Shown here in pieces: positions 32,200-41,659 of a DNA stretch of 64,000 bases. The translations under genes and the position numbers were made by a program. Position 1 is the first letter of the stretch, and each line of letters opens with the position of its first letter. This stretch comes from Callorhinus ursinus. Lineage: Eukaryota; Chordata; Mammalia; Carnivora; Otariidae. The DNA is taken from the NCBI RefSeq assembly GCF_003265705.1, contig NW_020313044.1:1466463-1530462 (forward strand), given 5' to 3'. The notes beneath the pieces were generated by a model. It saw only the letters and a program-made list of their open reading frames with translations, had not been told where the DNA came from and did no database searches.

Positions 32200-32760
32200 A
32201 GCAGGGGTAGAGTGAGTTGGGAAACTGCAGGAGGAGCTCCCCGCAATGCTTAAACGTTGACCCGGCATCGTGCTCGCTGCCTCCCCGGGGTCAGGCCGCG
32301 GCGCTGCTTTGCACTGACCTCCGGCCTCCCACGCCTCGCACCCCGCGTCTCGCAGAGACTCCCGGCGGGGTGGCACGGGCGGGGGTGCCCACCCCGGCAC
32401 GAGCCCTTCCCAGCAACGCACCGCGCCCGGCCCTGGCCGCCCGACCAAGGCGCAGCTCCCGCGCTCGGCGGCCCCGCGACCCGGGCGGCCGCTGATCCTC
32501 TGCTAATGCGTATCGAATTTTTGTTGAATTCGGCCCGGGGCCCGCGCAGAGAGCGCGGCGGCGGCGCTGCCAGAGCCTCTTAATTCCCTTTGCATCGATC
32601 TCGCCGTTAATGACATAACCTTCTCCCCTAATTAACTGACAACTGCATTAGGCGGCGCGCCTCCCTGCAAGCTGCCCGCGGCTTACCCATCGCGGTTCCG
32701 CTCGCGCCGAGAGCCCTCGCCAGGGTGGGAGTGGGGCGCTGCCGGTACCGCCCTAACTAA
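32200..32760. promoter_or_regulatory. Orphan CpG island with homeodomain-motif core (candidate enhancer or promoter)
   Basis: By hand count about 65 CpG dinucleotides lie in 32221-32760, in an AT-rich, repeat-rich neighbourhood about 24 kb from the CDC23 start and 26 kb from the GFRA3 start. Inside it, 32500-32655 abruptly turns AT-rich with TAAT-type sites: CTAATGC 32503-32509, TTAATT 32580-32585, TTAATGA 32607-32613, TAATTAAC 32629-32636 and GCATTAG 32645-32651, plus ATCGAT 32594-32599. No repeat family fits and no coding exon is recognised. CpG richness plus clustered homeodomain motifs suggests a developmental regulatory element, or the promoter of an unannotated transcript. Confidence 0.6.
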
Positions 32761-32849
32761 ACCCAGAGCCCTGCCAGGGGGATCCGAGGTGGGGGATAGT
32801 GTGTCAGAGTTTGGATGCCCCTGCCATCCTGATCAGTCAATACTCGTTT

Positions 32850-33070
32850 GCCGTTGTTTATGTTGTTGTTGTCTACTTTGTGCCAACACTGGGCAGAACA
32901 CTTAACATGCTTTAGCTTGCTGATTCATTACAACGACCCAAGGGGGGATGGAGGAAATTGGGGCTCACAAAGTGGAGGAACATAGCAATAATCAAGGACG
33001 TTCAGCAAGCTACTGAGTTAGGTGGGACTCCCACCCCTCCCTACACGAGCTTGTGCCTTTAACTCCTAAG
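32850..33070 (-). repeat. MIR-like SINE remnant
   Basis: Antisense MIR order: TTTGTGCCAACACTGGGCAG, GGAAATTGGGGCTCACAAAG, TGCCTTTAACTCC. Confidence 0.55.
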
Positions 33071-33136
33071 CTTCCTACCCTCCAACATATAATTTAAACT
33101 GGATTTAAATGTGAAATTTAATTTAAACTAAATTTA

Positions 33137-33344
33137 TTTTTTATTTTATTTTTTTAAAGATTTTATTTATTTATTTGAGACAGAGAGAATGAGAGAGAGA
33201 GAGCACATGAGAGGGGGGAGGGTCAGAGGGAAAAGCAGACTCCCCGCTGAGCGGGGGAGCCCGATGCGGGACTCGATTCAGGGACTCCAGGATCATGACC
33301 TGAGCCGAAGGCAGTCGCTTAACCAACTGAGCCACCCAGGCGCC
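33137..33344 (-). mobile_element. CAN-SINE with 13-bp target-site duplication
   Basis: Antisense copy between two copies of TAAACTAAATTTA. Confidence 0.93.
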
Positions 33345-33449
33345 CTAAACTAAATTTAAATGTGAAATATACAAAATGTTAAGTGCTTAGCAGACTAGCT
33401 GGCAGATAATAAGCACTCAATATTTATTTTAGTGTAACTTATTGAAATA

Positions 33450-33870
33450 CTGATTGGGGTTTGTTCTCCTTTGCTTCCCCTCTCTGAATGCCCCTTTCAA
33501 CCAAATGGTCAGGTTTATAATCCTTTGGGCCACAGAGAAAGCAGAGGCAGCTGCCTGTGATCTCTTACCAAACACAGGGGTGCCAAACTGCATACTTCAG
33601 TATAACTTACAAAGGATTTTTCCTCCCTCCCCTTCACACACGCACATGCACGTTATATGCTGGAACCAAACAGAAATATTACCTTTAGTTCTGTTTAAGA
33701 TACATCTTCTACCGTCTACTACATGCAAGCATGATATACTAGGGGGTTTGTGATAATGGGATTAATCTGGGCAGGACCTTTTCACAAGTTTCACAGATTA
33801 CTGAAATGATCTGGCTGTCACTGTTTTACTCTGATTCTCTCTGCAACCTGGTTTCTGGGCCTTTATTTTC
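33450..33870. other. Non-coding stretch, no feature recognised
   Basis: No exon or repeat recognised; a 99-codon open frame here has no family resemblance. Confidence 0.35.
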
Positions 33871-33889
33871 ATTTTGTTGTGTATTTTTA

Positions 33890-34088
33890 AAAATATATAT
33901 ATTTATTTATTTATTTGGAGGGGGGCAGAGGGAAAGACTTTCAAGCAGACTCCCTGCTACGCCTGGAGCCCGATGGGGGGCTGGAGGCTCAATCCCACAA
34001 CCCAGGAGATAAGGACTGAGTTGAAAGCAAGAATCTTAACAAGAGTCTTAAGCAAGAAGCTTAACTACCTGAACCACCCAGGCGCCCC
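33890..34088 (-). mobile_element. CAN-SINE, degraded
   Basis: Antisense copy flanked by TGTGTATTTTTAAAA-like repeats, ending CACCCAGGCGCCCC. Confidence 0.85.
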
Positions 34089-34169
34089 TGTATTGTGTAT
34101 TTTTTTAAAAGTCACCTCAAACCTCTCCTGGGACAAGGCAAAATATGAAAAAATACATTTAAAAATAAA

Positions 34170-34355
34170 ATGGAAGAGGGATGCCCGGGTGGCTCAGTCG
34201 GTTAAGCGGCTGCCTTTGGCCCGGGTCATGATCCCAGGGTCCTGGGATCGAGTCCCACATCGGGCTCCTTGCTGAGCAAGGAGCCTGCTTCTCCCTCTCT
34301 CTCCCTCTGCTTGTGCTCTCTCTGTCAAATAAATATAAATAAAAAAAATCTTAAA
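34170..34355 (+). mobile_element. CAN-SINE with 16-bp target-site duplication
   Basis: Sense copy flanked by AAAATAAAATGGAAGA on both sides. Confidence 0.93.
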
Positions 34356-34379
34356 AAAAAAATAAAATGGAAGAAATCG

Positions 34380-34777
34380 CAGTTCAAGCATTTGGCCAAT
34401 ATTCAGTAAATGGAATTGGCATTTCCAAGTAAGGAAGCTGAGGCTGGGAGAGGCTCGTGGAATTGTTCCAGCAGGACAAGACTGCAGGACTGGGAACTCT
34501 CTGTCCATGCTTCAGCCACCATCTCCTCTCTTTTCTTCCACTTACTGAGAGTCACTTTCCTCCCATGTGCCTGACATCTACTGTCCACTTCCTGCAGGAG
34601 AAACCTGGATTTGACAAGTCCCTGACACCCAAAAGCGAAGTAAATATTAGATCCATATATTTCCGGCCAGCCATTTCCTCTTCCTCTCTGACAGACCTAT
34701 TGGGCACCACTTTTTAGCAATTGTCATTTTCTAGATCAAAAGACTGAAACTTCACAAGATTAAGCAATTCGCTTGAG
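34380..34777. other. Non-coding stretch, no feature recognised
   Basis: Only a faint MIR-like scrap at the right end (GACTGAAACTTCACAAGATT); otherwise no exon or repeat recognised. Confidence 0.35.
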
Positions 34778-34799
34778 CCCCCCCCCCCCCCCCCCCCCC
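34778..34799 (+). repeat. Poly(C) run, 22 bases
   Basis: Uninterrupted C homopolymer between MIR-like scraps; its length may be a sequencing estimate. Confidence 0.9.
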
Positions 34800-34859
34800 G
34801 CTGATAAATAGTTTTGCTGAGATTCAAAACCAGATCAGGCTGGATCCCCTTTCATGGTA

Positions 34860-35220
34860 CTCTTTTCACTATAACATGTTTCCCTTGAACAACTAGAGAG
34901 CCGCGTTGCCTAACACAATCTTGACATGTAATTCCTAAAGAATTAAGTGATCTGATTTGGCCTAGGAGGGAATTCTCTTCCCCATAGCGGGTGGGGGAGG
35001 GTGGTAGGGAGCCAGCCTGAATCAGATGGTCTTTTTCAGAAGCCACAAGGCGGCTTTGTGATGGAGGCTGTTAAAGGGCAAAGGCAGAATCTGCCTGGGG
35101 CAAAAGTTGGGAAATGAGGCAAGTGTCCTAAATGCTAGGCCCACCACTGTTGAGAGGGAGGCTTGAGAGGGAGAGGAACAAGATCGCCTCTCTCTGGACA
35201 TCCCAGTGTGTGATGTTCTC
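34860..35220. other. Non-coding stretch, no feature recognised
   Basis: No exon, repeat or regulatory motif cluster recognised. Confidence 0.35.
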
Positions 35221-35224
35221 ATCT

Positions 35225-35370
35225 CTTGAGTGTCCCTCCCTTCCTAAAACACTTCTATTGTCCATCTCTGTCCGTTGAGTTTCTCTTATCCTTTGAGGTT
35301 CTACTCAAATGCTGCCTCCTCTGAATGAAGCCCCCCATGAATGGACTGTCCCTTCCTAAGGAGTTTCACA
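35225..35370 (+). repeat. L2 LINE fragment
   Basis: Sense L2 3' wording: TTGAGGTTCTACTCAAATGC, TGCCTCCTCTGAATGAAGCC. Confidence 0.6.
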
Positions 35371-35374
35371 GGCC

Positions 35375-35525
35375 CTGGATCAAATGCACTTGCCAGTGAT
35401 TAGCTGTGTGACCCTGGGCAAGTATTAACTTCTAGGCCCCTGTTTCCCCACCTGTAAAATGGGGATAATAGTGCCTGTCTTTGGAGGGCTGTGAGGATGT
35501 TTCAGTTGGATTATACACATGAGAT
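35375..35525 (+). repeat. MIR remnant
   Basis: Sense MIR core: GATTAGCTGTGTGACCCTGG, CCCACCTGTAAAATGGGGAT. Confidence 0.78.
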
Positions 35526-35784
35526 AAAATATTAACTATATATATTCATGGCATAAACCTCTACCGAGGAGCATGGAGAAAGAGAAGAGATTGTGTAGAG
35601 ATGGCTGCTTTGTATAAACAATGCAGAGACAGACGGGGAAAGAAGATTTTAAGATTTGTTGTGTATTTTTTCCAAAAGACTGTGCAACAATTATTTAAAT
35701 TTGTTTCAGATATTGTGGATGCCAGATTGATACCATGTGGAGACAAGCCCATGAGGCAGCTCAGCTTTAAAAAAGATGTACCTG

Positions 35785-35975
35785 GGGCGCCTGGGTGGCT
35801 CAGTTGGTTAAGCAGCTGCCTTCGGCTCGGGTCATGGTCCCGGAGTCCCGGGATCGAGTTCCGCATCGGGCTCCCTGCTCGGCGAGGAGCCTGCTTCTCC
35901 CTCTGGCCCTCCCCCCTCTCATGTACTCTCTCTCTCATTCTCGCTCTCTCAAATAAATAATCTTTAAAAAAAAAA
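35785..35975 (+). mobile_element. CAN-SINE with target-site duplication
   Basis: Sense copy flanked by AAAAAAGATGTACCTG-type repeats. It is the last carnivore SINE before a gap of about 7 kb. Confidence 0.93.
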
Positions 35976-36001
35976 AAAAAGATGTACCTGTAAAGCTCTT
36001 A

Positions 36002-36700
36002 GTGCAGTGTTTGATACATACCAAGTACTCAAACAATGGTGTCTTTGTAATTTGTCTGTCTGTCTCTACCACAAAACTTGTCTTCAACTCTGTGCCAACC
36101 TACGGCCTGCCCTACATGGCCCACAGTAGGTGCTCAGCAGGAAGAAGCCTCCATGCAAACCCCAAAGCCAACCAAAGTCTGGGAAGACCGTACTCCCAGA
36201 ACCAATGCCTGATACTTAAGCTGATCACAGGAACTGTAGTGGGTCAGCACAGGGAGGGGCTCTTTGCTGTATCCCGCTGTGGGGGATGGGCTCTTTCTTT
36301 CTGCCTGTCACTGTTCCCAGTCCAGACACAGGCTCGCTTCATCCTCTCACCCCCACACACTGACCTCTGTGCCCTGGGATGTCACCGAGGGGTCAAGGGG
36401 CCATGGAGCTCCCAGTGGTCAGGGATGCCAAGCATGCCAGGCCAGAACTCTTCACACCAGTTCCCCAGGATTCTTGCCTTTCACAAGAGCAGCTCTGCAG
36501 TTGGGTGCGTTTGCAGAGGAGACCCCTCCCCCAGGACAGCTGGGTGGGGAGATGAGTGAGAGTAAGACCTGGGAGCACCTCCCCTCACAGAACTCCAGTC
36601 ACAGCAGACTACTTGTCATTCCCTCAACACTTCCTGCCCTTTCCAGTCTCTGTGTTTGCTCATTCTGGTTTTGGGGGTGCCCTTCCCCCATTTCTGCCTA
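36002..36700. other. Non-coding single-copy stretch
   Basis: Holds the longest open frame of the intergenic interval (185 codons, 36002-36559, plus) and an overlapping 145-codon frame. Neither resembles a known protein and both lack gene context. Confidence 0.4.
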
Positions 36701-36800
36701 ATTAAACCCTACTCACTCTTCAAGGTCCAGCCCAAATACCTACATCTCTTCCAGGAAACCCACATCCTAAAAGAGCTCCTCCCCCTTACCCCACACTCCC
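36700..36800 (+). repeat. L2 LINE fragment
   Basis: Sense L2 wording: TACTCACTCTTCAAGGTCCA followed by CTCTTCCAGGAAACCCAC. Confidence 0.6.
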
Positions 36801-36864
36801 TCATCATAGCCTCTCTTGTAATTTAGGACACAGGGTCTCACCCCAACACTGCACAAAGGTGACG

Positions 36865-37090
36865 TGGATCAAAGATCATGCCTGAGAGTCAGGGAGATTG
36901 AGATTTGATTCCTGCATCAGTCAACTGTCAGTCCTATAACCTTGGACAAGTTGCTTGGCTTTCTTAAGCCTCTTTGTAAAATGGGGGGGGGCGGTGAATA
37001 GGACAGTTCTGAAAAGTAAATGAGATAATGCTCATTAAGCCATCAGCATCATGCTTTGCACACATGCAGCTCTTAATAAATGTTAGTTGT
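36865..37090 (+). repeat. MIR remnant
   Basis: Sense MIR: ATAACCTTGGACAAGTTGCT, AAGCCTCTTTGTAAAATGGG, AGTAAATGAGATAATGCTCA. Confidence 0.65.
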
Positions 37091-37099
37091 TATTACTGT

Positions 37100-40000
37100 C
37101 TCTGGCTCTCCTCTACCTTTAGGCCCACCCCGCAGTATGCCAGTCAAGGCCTTGACCAGCTCGATATGTGAAAGGGGAATTTTACTGGACCAAGTCTTGC
37201 AAGTTCCAGATGTGAAGAGGCTTCCTCCTGAGAGAAGCAGAGATGCTGAAAAGAGACTGGAATTTCTGACAACCAGAGATCCCAAGAAAGGAAAAGGGTG
37301 AGAGACCATGACTGTTGGTCAGATGGGATGTAGAGGTGAAGATGGAGGGTTATCAGACAATGAAATGGGCAGTGCTTTTGTCAGGGGGAAAAATCTTTTC
37401 TTTACCCTCTTATGTTCAGTATCTGGAAGGCTGTGAATTAAACTAACAAAAGGCAGATTAACAGGAGAAAAGGCAAAAATTTTTATTAATATTTGCCTGC
37501 ATTGGAGTTTACAGAAAAGAAGTGAAACTCAAATAAGACCCAGGATTAAATTAGGGGTCTTATGTGCCCTTCTAACAAAGTAAAGAGGGCTTGGGGCCAA
37601 AGGGCAATACATTGTGGGGAAGTGACTAGGAAATATATGGGGGAACTATTTTAGGAAGAGAAGGGCTATTTTAGGAAGGTCTGTTTATGCAAACTCATCT
37701 TGGTGTTGACGCCTCATCTTCAATTATGCCCTGCTTTCAGGATGTTAAGGAGAGGGCACAGAACTCTTCCTGTATCTGTTGCTTTTCTATTGCCTTCAGC
37801 TCAAAATCATGCTCATGCCAAAGTGGCATATTTTGGAATGGCATACTCTGATCCCCTTCACTTTGCCTTACTCTTCAACTGCCAGAAACAAAAATCTAGC
37901 AAAGCCTCCTTCTGCAGCCATAAAGAACCTCCACTCAGATCTAGCTCCAAGGGTGCTTCTCACACCCAGAGAGCCACAGCACCTGGCCTGTGTTCCTACA
38001 TGCCCATCCCTTCAGGGCATCCAAAAAGGAAGCTCAGAGAAGACACTCCAAGGCCAGGAAGGAAGCCACAAAAGAAGGAAAGCTGGGCCTTGAGTGATTA
38101 AACTCCAATTCCCTGACAAGAGTCTATGCCTTTTGGGGTCCTGCTGAGCCACACTGTGTTCTCTGAGAAATGCCCTCCACTAATAGACCCGGGACCCTGT
38201 AATTACTTTAGTAGTATGTGGCTCTTTTTCCTTTACACAGCTGGTAGGCCTGGGATTGTGCCTCGACCCAGAAAAGCCAATCTAGAACCTGTGCATGGAC
38301 AATCAGATTTCCTGTGAATTTGGAACTAGGATGGGAGATCATTTAAGGTGAAGTCGCTAGACCTGTAAGGTCATGCACAAGAAGGTGGCCTGCAGAGAGA
38401 ATAAAGTAGATGGTTCAAGATGTCTAGGCCTTCAACTGAGAGCAGTCAAGACTGGTTCCTGACTCGCCAATCTCAGTACCGCAAGGCCTGGCTGAATTTC
38501 CTGGGATTGGAATATATGACATTTCCCTTTTACTAAGTAATTCCAATGTTTCTGTTAGCCAAAAGATCCTTGACTAAGACACTGAATTTCTTTGACTCCA
38601 TGTCTTCTTATCCTAGGTCCCTCAGACCAGAGATACAGACCCAGAGCTCTGGATTCCATCTTGGAGTTCAGAGCTTGAATAGTGAGTCTCCCAGGGGCAG
38701 CACCATCCAGAATTCAGCCCACAATTGGAAGGAGAGCCAGCACCATCACTCACCTGCTCCAGAACACCTGGTACCCACAAATCCCCTCCTGGAGGAGATA
38801 ACAGTAATAGCTACTATCTATTGAGTATTCATCCTGTATCAGATGCTGTACCAAGTGTTATTTACAGTCCTGAAATAACACTGATTGGTTTTTTTAATTG
38901 GTTTTAAGTGCTTTTACTATTATCTAAATTAAATATACATGGAGAGCAAAACAAGCATAACTTCCTCATGATTACAAGCTTTTCTAGAAATAGGAAGCCA
39001 AAAACTTGCCAACCAAAACCATTAAAATTGATATAAACAATTGGGGTCCAGCTATTAGAGTCCTGGGCTGCCCTTCACCAAAATGTTAGCTCATGAATGG
39101 TCAGGGAAAGGTCTTGAAAAAATACTCAGAGCAAGTGCTTGCTAAAGGTTTGTTGAATGAATGAATGAATGAATGAATAGGTGAGTATGAAGATAGTCAT
39201 TTAAAAGACAGTCTGCTCTACCCCTGACCACGGAGAAGCCTGCAATTCAGCACTCACTATTTACCACTGCAGCCAGTGGTCCTTCCTTCCTTGTTACCCA
39301 GGAGCTAGTCTAATGGCATTCACCATTCCACTCAGTCAGGATACCATTAAAAGCTGCAGTCCAGCCACTGTGCCCCCACCCAAGGTCTTGGCTCTGGGCC
39401 CTGGGCTTGGGGAGTGGTCTGGTTGTTTACCAGAAATTTGGACCTTCTTCAGAGAAAAGCACAGATGACCTATTAGTCTAATTCAAGCACTTAGCAAGGA
39501 ATGACTGCACCATTCACACCCCCAGCCCCAGGCTAATGGAGCCAAAGCAAATGGAGAGGCTTTGCCAGCTCAGAGATCTTCCTGGGAAGGGAGGAAGGGG
39601 AAGGTCCCACCCAGTGCCCCACTGAAGTTTGCAGGGAGACACTCTGGCTGAGCAGTTCCTGGGGGCAGGGTGGGCTATGGGGGATACAAGAATGTATAAG
39701 GAGAGGCTTCCCTATCCCACCCACACTCTGGCAGCAACTCTGCACATCCTACCCCCAGTCACCTACTCACTACCTTAAAACTTGGTTGGGAGAAAAATGG
39801 GAAGACAATCAAATACCCATCTACATAGAACTGGTTAAATAAACTATATATGAAGGAATAAGCATCCGTTCAAGTCATGTTCTGCAGCTGATAAAAAGGA
39901 TGATGTAGGTCAAGCTCTACTCATGCATGCTGAAAGATATCTGTGACTTACACAAGGATACCTCATTTACATAAAATTATACATACCCACTGCTTCTCAT

Positions 40001-40125
40001 GTGCACAGAGATGCAGAGAGCATTTGGCAGTTTGTGAGTGGGAATTTAAAGATTTTACTTTCTTCTTAATAACTGTCTGTATCGCCCAAATCTTCTACAA
40101 AAACCACTTACTATAATTACTACCT
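37100..40125. other. SINE-free non-coding stretch downstream of GFRA3
   Basis: About 3 kb without carnivore SINEs. It holds a (GAAT)n run at 39160-39178 and LTR-like wording near 38290-38580, but no recognised exon. Open frames such as 37700-38101 (133 codons) have no family resemblance. Confidence 0.4.
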
Positions 40126-40129
40126 TTTT

Positions 40130-40300
40130 TCAGTTCTTACTATGTGTGAGTCCCAATGCTTTTACATGGATTATCTCATTCCTTCTGAAGTGGGTTCTAT
40201 GCTTTTTCACGTTACAGATGTAGATAATGAGGTCTAGAAAGGTTGAGCCCGAGGTCATATAGCTAGTAACTGACAAAGTCAAATGTTGGAGGATCAAATG
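40130..40300 (-). repeat. MIR remnant
   Basis: Antisense MIR: TTACATGGATTATCTCATTC, GTTACAGATGTAGATAATGA, CATATAGCTAGTAACTGAC. Confidence 0.75.
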
Positions 40301-40369
40301 AATTAATGCATGTAGTAGGGGCTAGATAAATGAGGGTTATTATTATAATTATTGTACAGCACTCATCAC

Positions 40370-40690
40370 ACTACCTCATTCTTCTTGTCTACTCCCCTGC
40401 TCTGGTGTGTGAAAGACTTGAAAACAGGATCTGAATTATTACTTCAGAATCTTCTACATCCAGCACAGTGCCTTGTAGAGCCAGCACTCATGAAATGCTT
40501 TGGAAAGAGTGAGTGAGTGAATTAATAGATAAATGTCCACAACTCTATAAATATATTTTCCCAACTACTTTGTTTCCTTATCCCAACAGGATTGCAAATG
40601 AGATCAAGGACTAATCTCTCCTTTCCTCTGGCCCCCATTATGGTCTGGAGCAAACCAATAATACCAGCAGGTGCTCAATAAATGCTTTGG
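40370..40690 (+). repeat. L2 LINE fragments
   Basis: Sense L2 3' end wording: ACATCCAGCACAGTGCCTTG, CACTCATGAAATGCTTTGG, then CAGGTGCTCAATAAATGCTT. Confidence 0.6.
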
Positions 40691-40959
40691 TTGACTAAGG
40701 ACACCCCCCCTCAGCTGCTGTGGCAGATCCCAGACAGTATCCTAGAAATGGCTGGATCTGGGACAGATACAAGGTCCACAGCCTCCCATAAGCTATTTGT
40801 TCTTTCAGCTCCATGTCAAGTACACAGAGAGGTTGAGAAACTTGCTGGAAGTCACACAGCAATTGGTGACAGGGTTGCTGTCTCACCTGGCCTCTACTCT
40901 TGTGTCTGTAACACTCCTAATTCTGTATAAATTCACAATGTGAGAAAATGGGAAAGGAG

Positions 40960-41569
40960 CAAAGTTTTTAAGTCAAATGTTTAATCATGATGCAAGGGGA
41001 TGGGGATACTTCAGGACAGTAGCAGGAAGAAAGCAAGACCCAAATACTCCGGCTCCTGATGCTCAGATGCTCTGTAGGATCCCTGGGTAGGGTAGGCAGC
41101 AGGTTCCTATCTCCCCCATTTAGAGGAGGAGACAAGGGGGTAGGAGTCTTTCCCCAGCCTTTCTCACAATGGGGAATGTCTTTCTAGGCTGCCTCAGAAC
41201 CTCCAGCCCTGCCTACCTGGAGAACGCAATAGAGAATGACTGATTTGTTAGAGCCTGGGTGATTCTGGTGGGCAGGAGGAAGGGATTAGAAGAGAGCTTA
41301 GTAGAGGTGGTCTCCACCAGAAGATATGGCTAAACCACAGGCAACAAGTCCTAAGAAAGGGCAGCCTGAGTCAGAAGCAGAGGGAATGAGAACTTAGCTA
41401 GTCAGTTTCTACTATGCCCCCATCTGGAGTCAGCTGGATATGTGGGGTGCAGTCAGGGTTGCCATGTTGTTTACTGCACCTCCTTCCGGATGCTGCTCTT
41501 TCCTTAGCCCTTGTAGGCCGCAGGTCAACTGGGTGAGGTCGCGGGGAAACGGGCTCAAGGGAAGTCCAG
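40960..41569 (-). other. GFRA3: GFRA3 3' UTR and probable poly(A) signal
   Basis: Single-copy sequence follows the stop codon. On the minus strand an ATTAAA hexamer lies at 40985-40980, about 585 nt after the stop, so cleavage would fall near 40960. The end is inferred from this hexamer alone. Confidence 0.5.
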
Positions 41570-41659
41570 CTACCACAGGCTCAGGAGCAGAATCAAGGAA
41601 AGTGTACAGGAGAAAAGAGACGGCACCCACGGCTGTGGCCTCAGAGCAGGGTTTTTGTT
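41570..41659 (-). CDS. GFRA3: GFRA3 coding exon 8 (residues 369-397, GPI signal, stop)
   Basis: Acceptor CTACAG|AACAAA; encodes NKNPALRPQPWVPSLFS and the hydrophobic tail CTLSLILLLSLW, then TAG at 41572-41570. The tail is removed when the GPI anchor is attached. The human counterpart begins NENPAVRPQPW. Confidence 0.95.
   Translation of the reverse strand, partial: NKNPALRPQPWVPSLFSCTLSLILLLSLW

Noticed and set aside
32217..32583. Open frames of about 100 codons across the orphan CpG island
   Set aside because: Composition-driven frames on both strands with no protein family match; the element is better explained as regulatory.
36002..36559. 185-codon open frame on the plus strand
   Set aside because: No recognisable domain, no promoter or splice context, and it overlaps other frames. 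Chance open frame in GC-moderate DNA.
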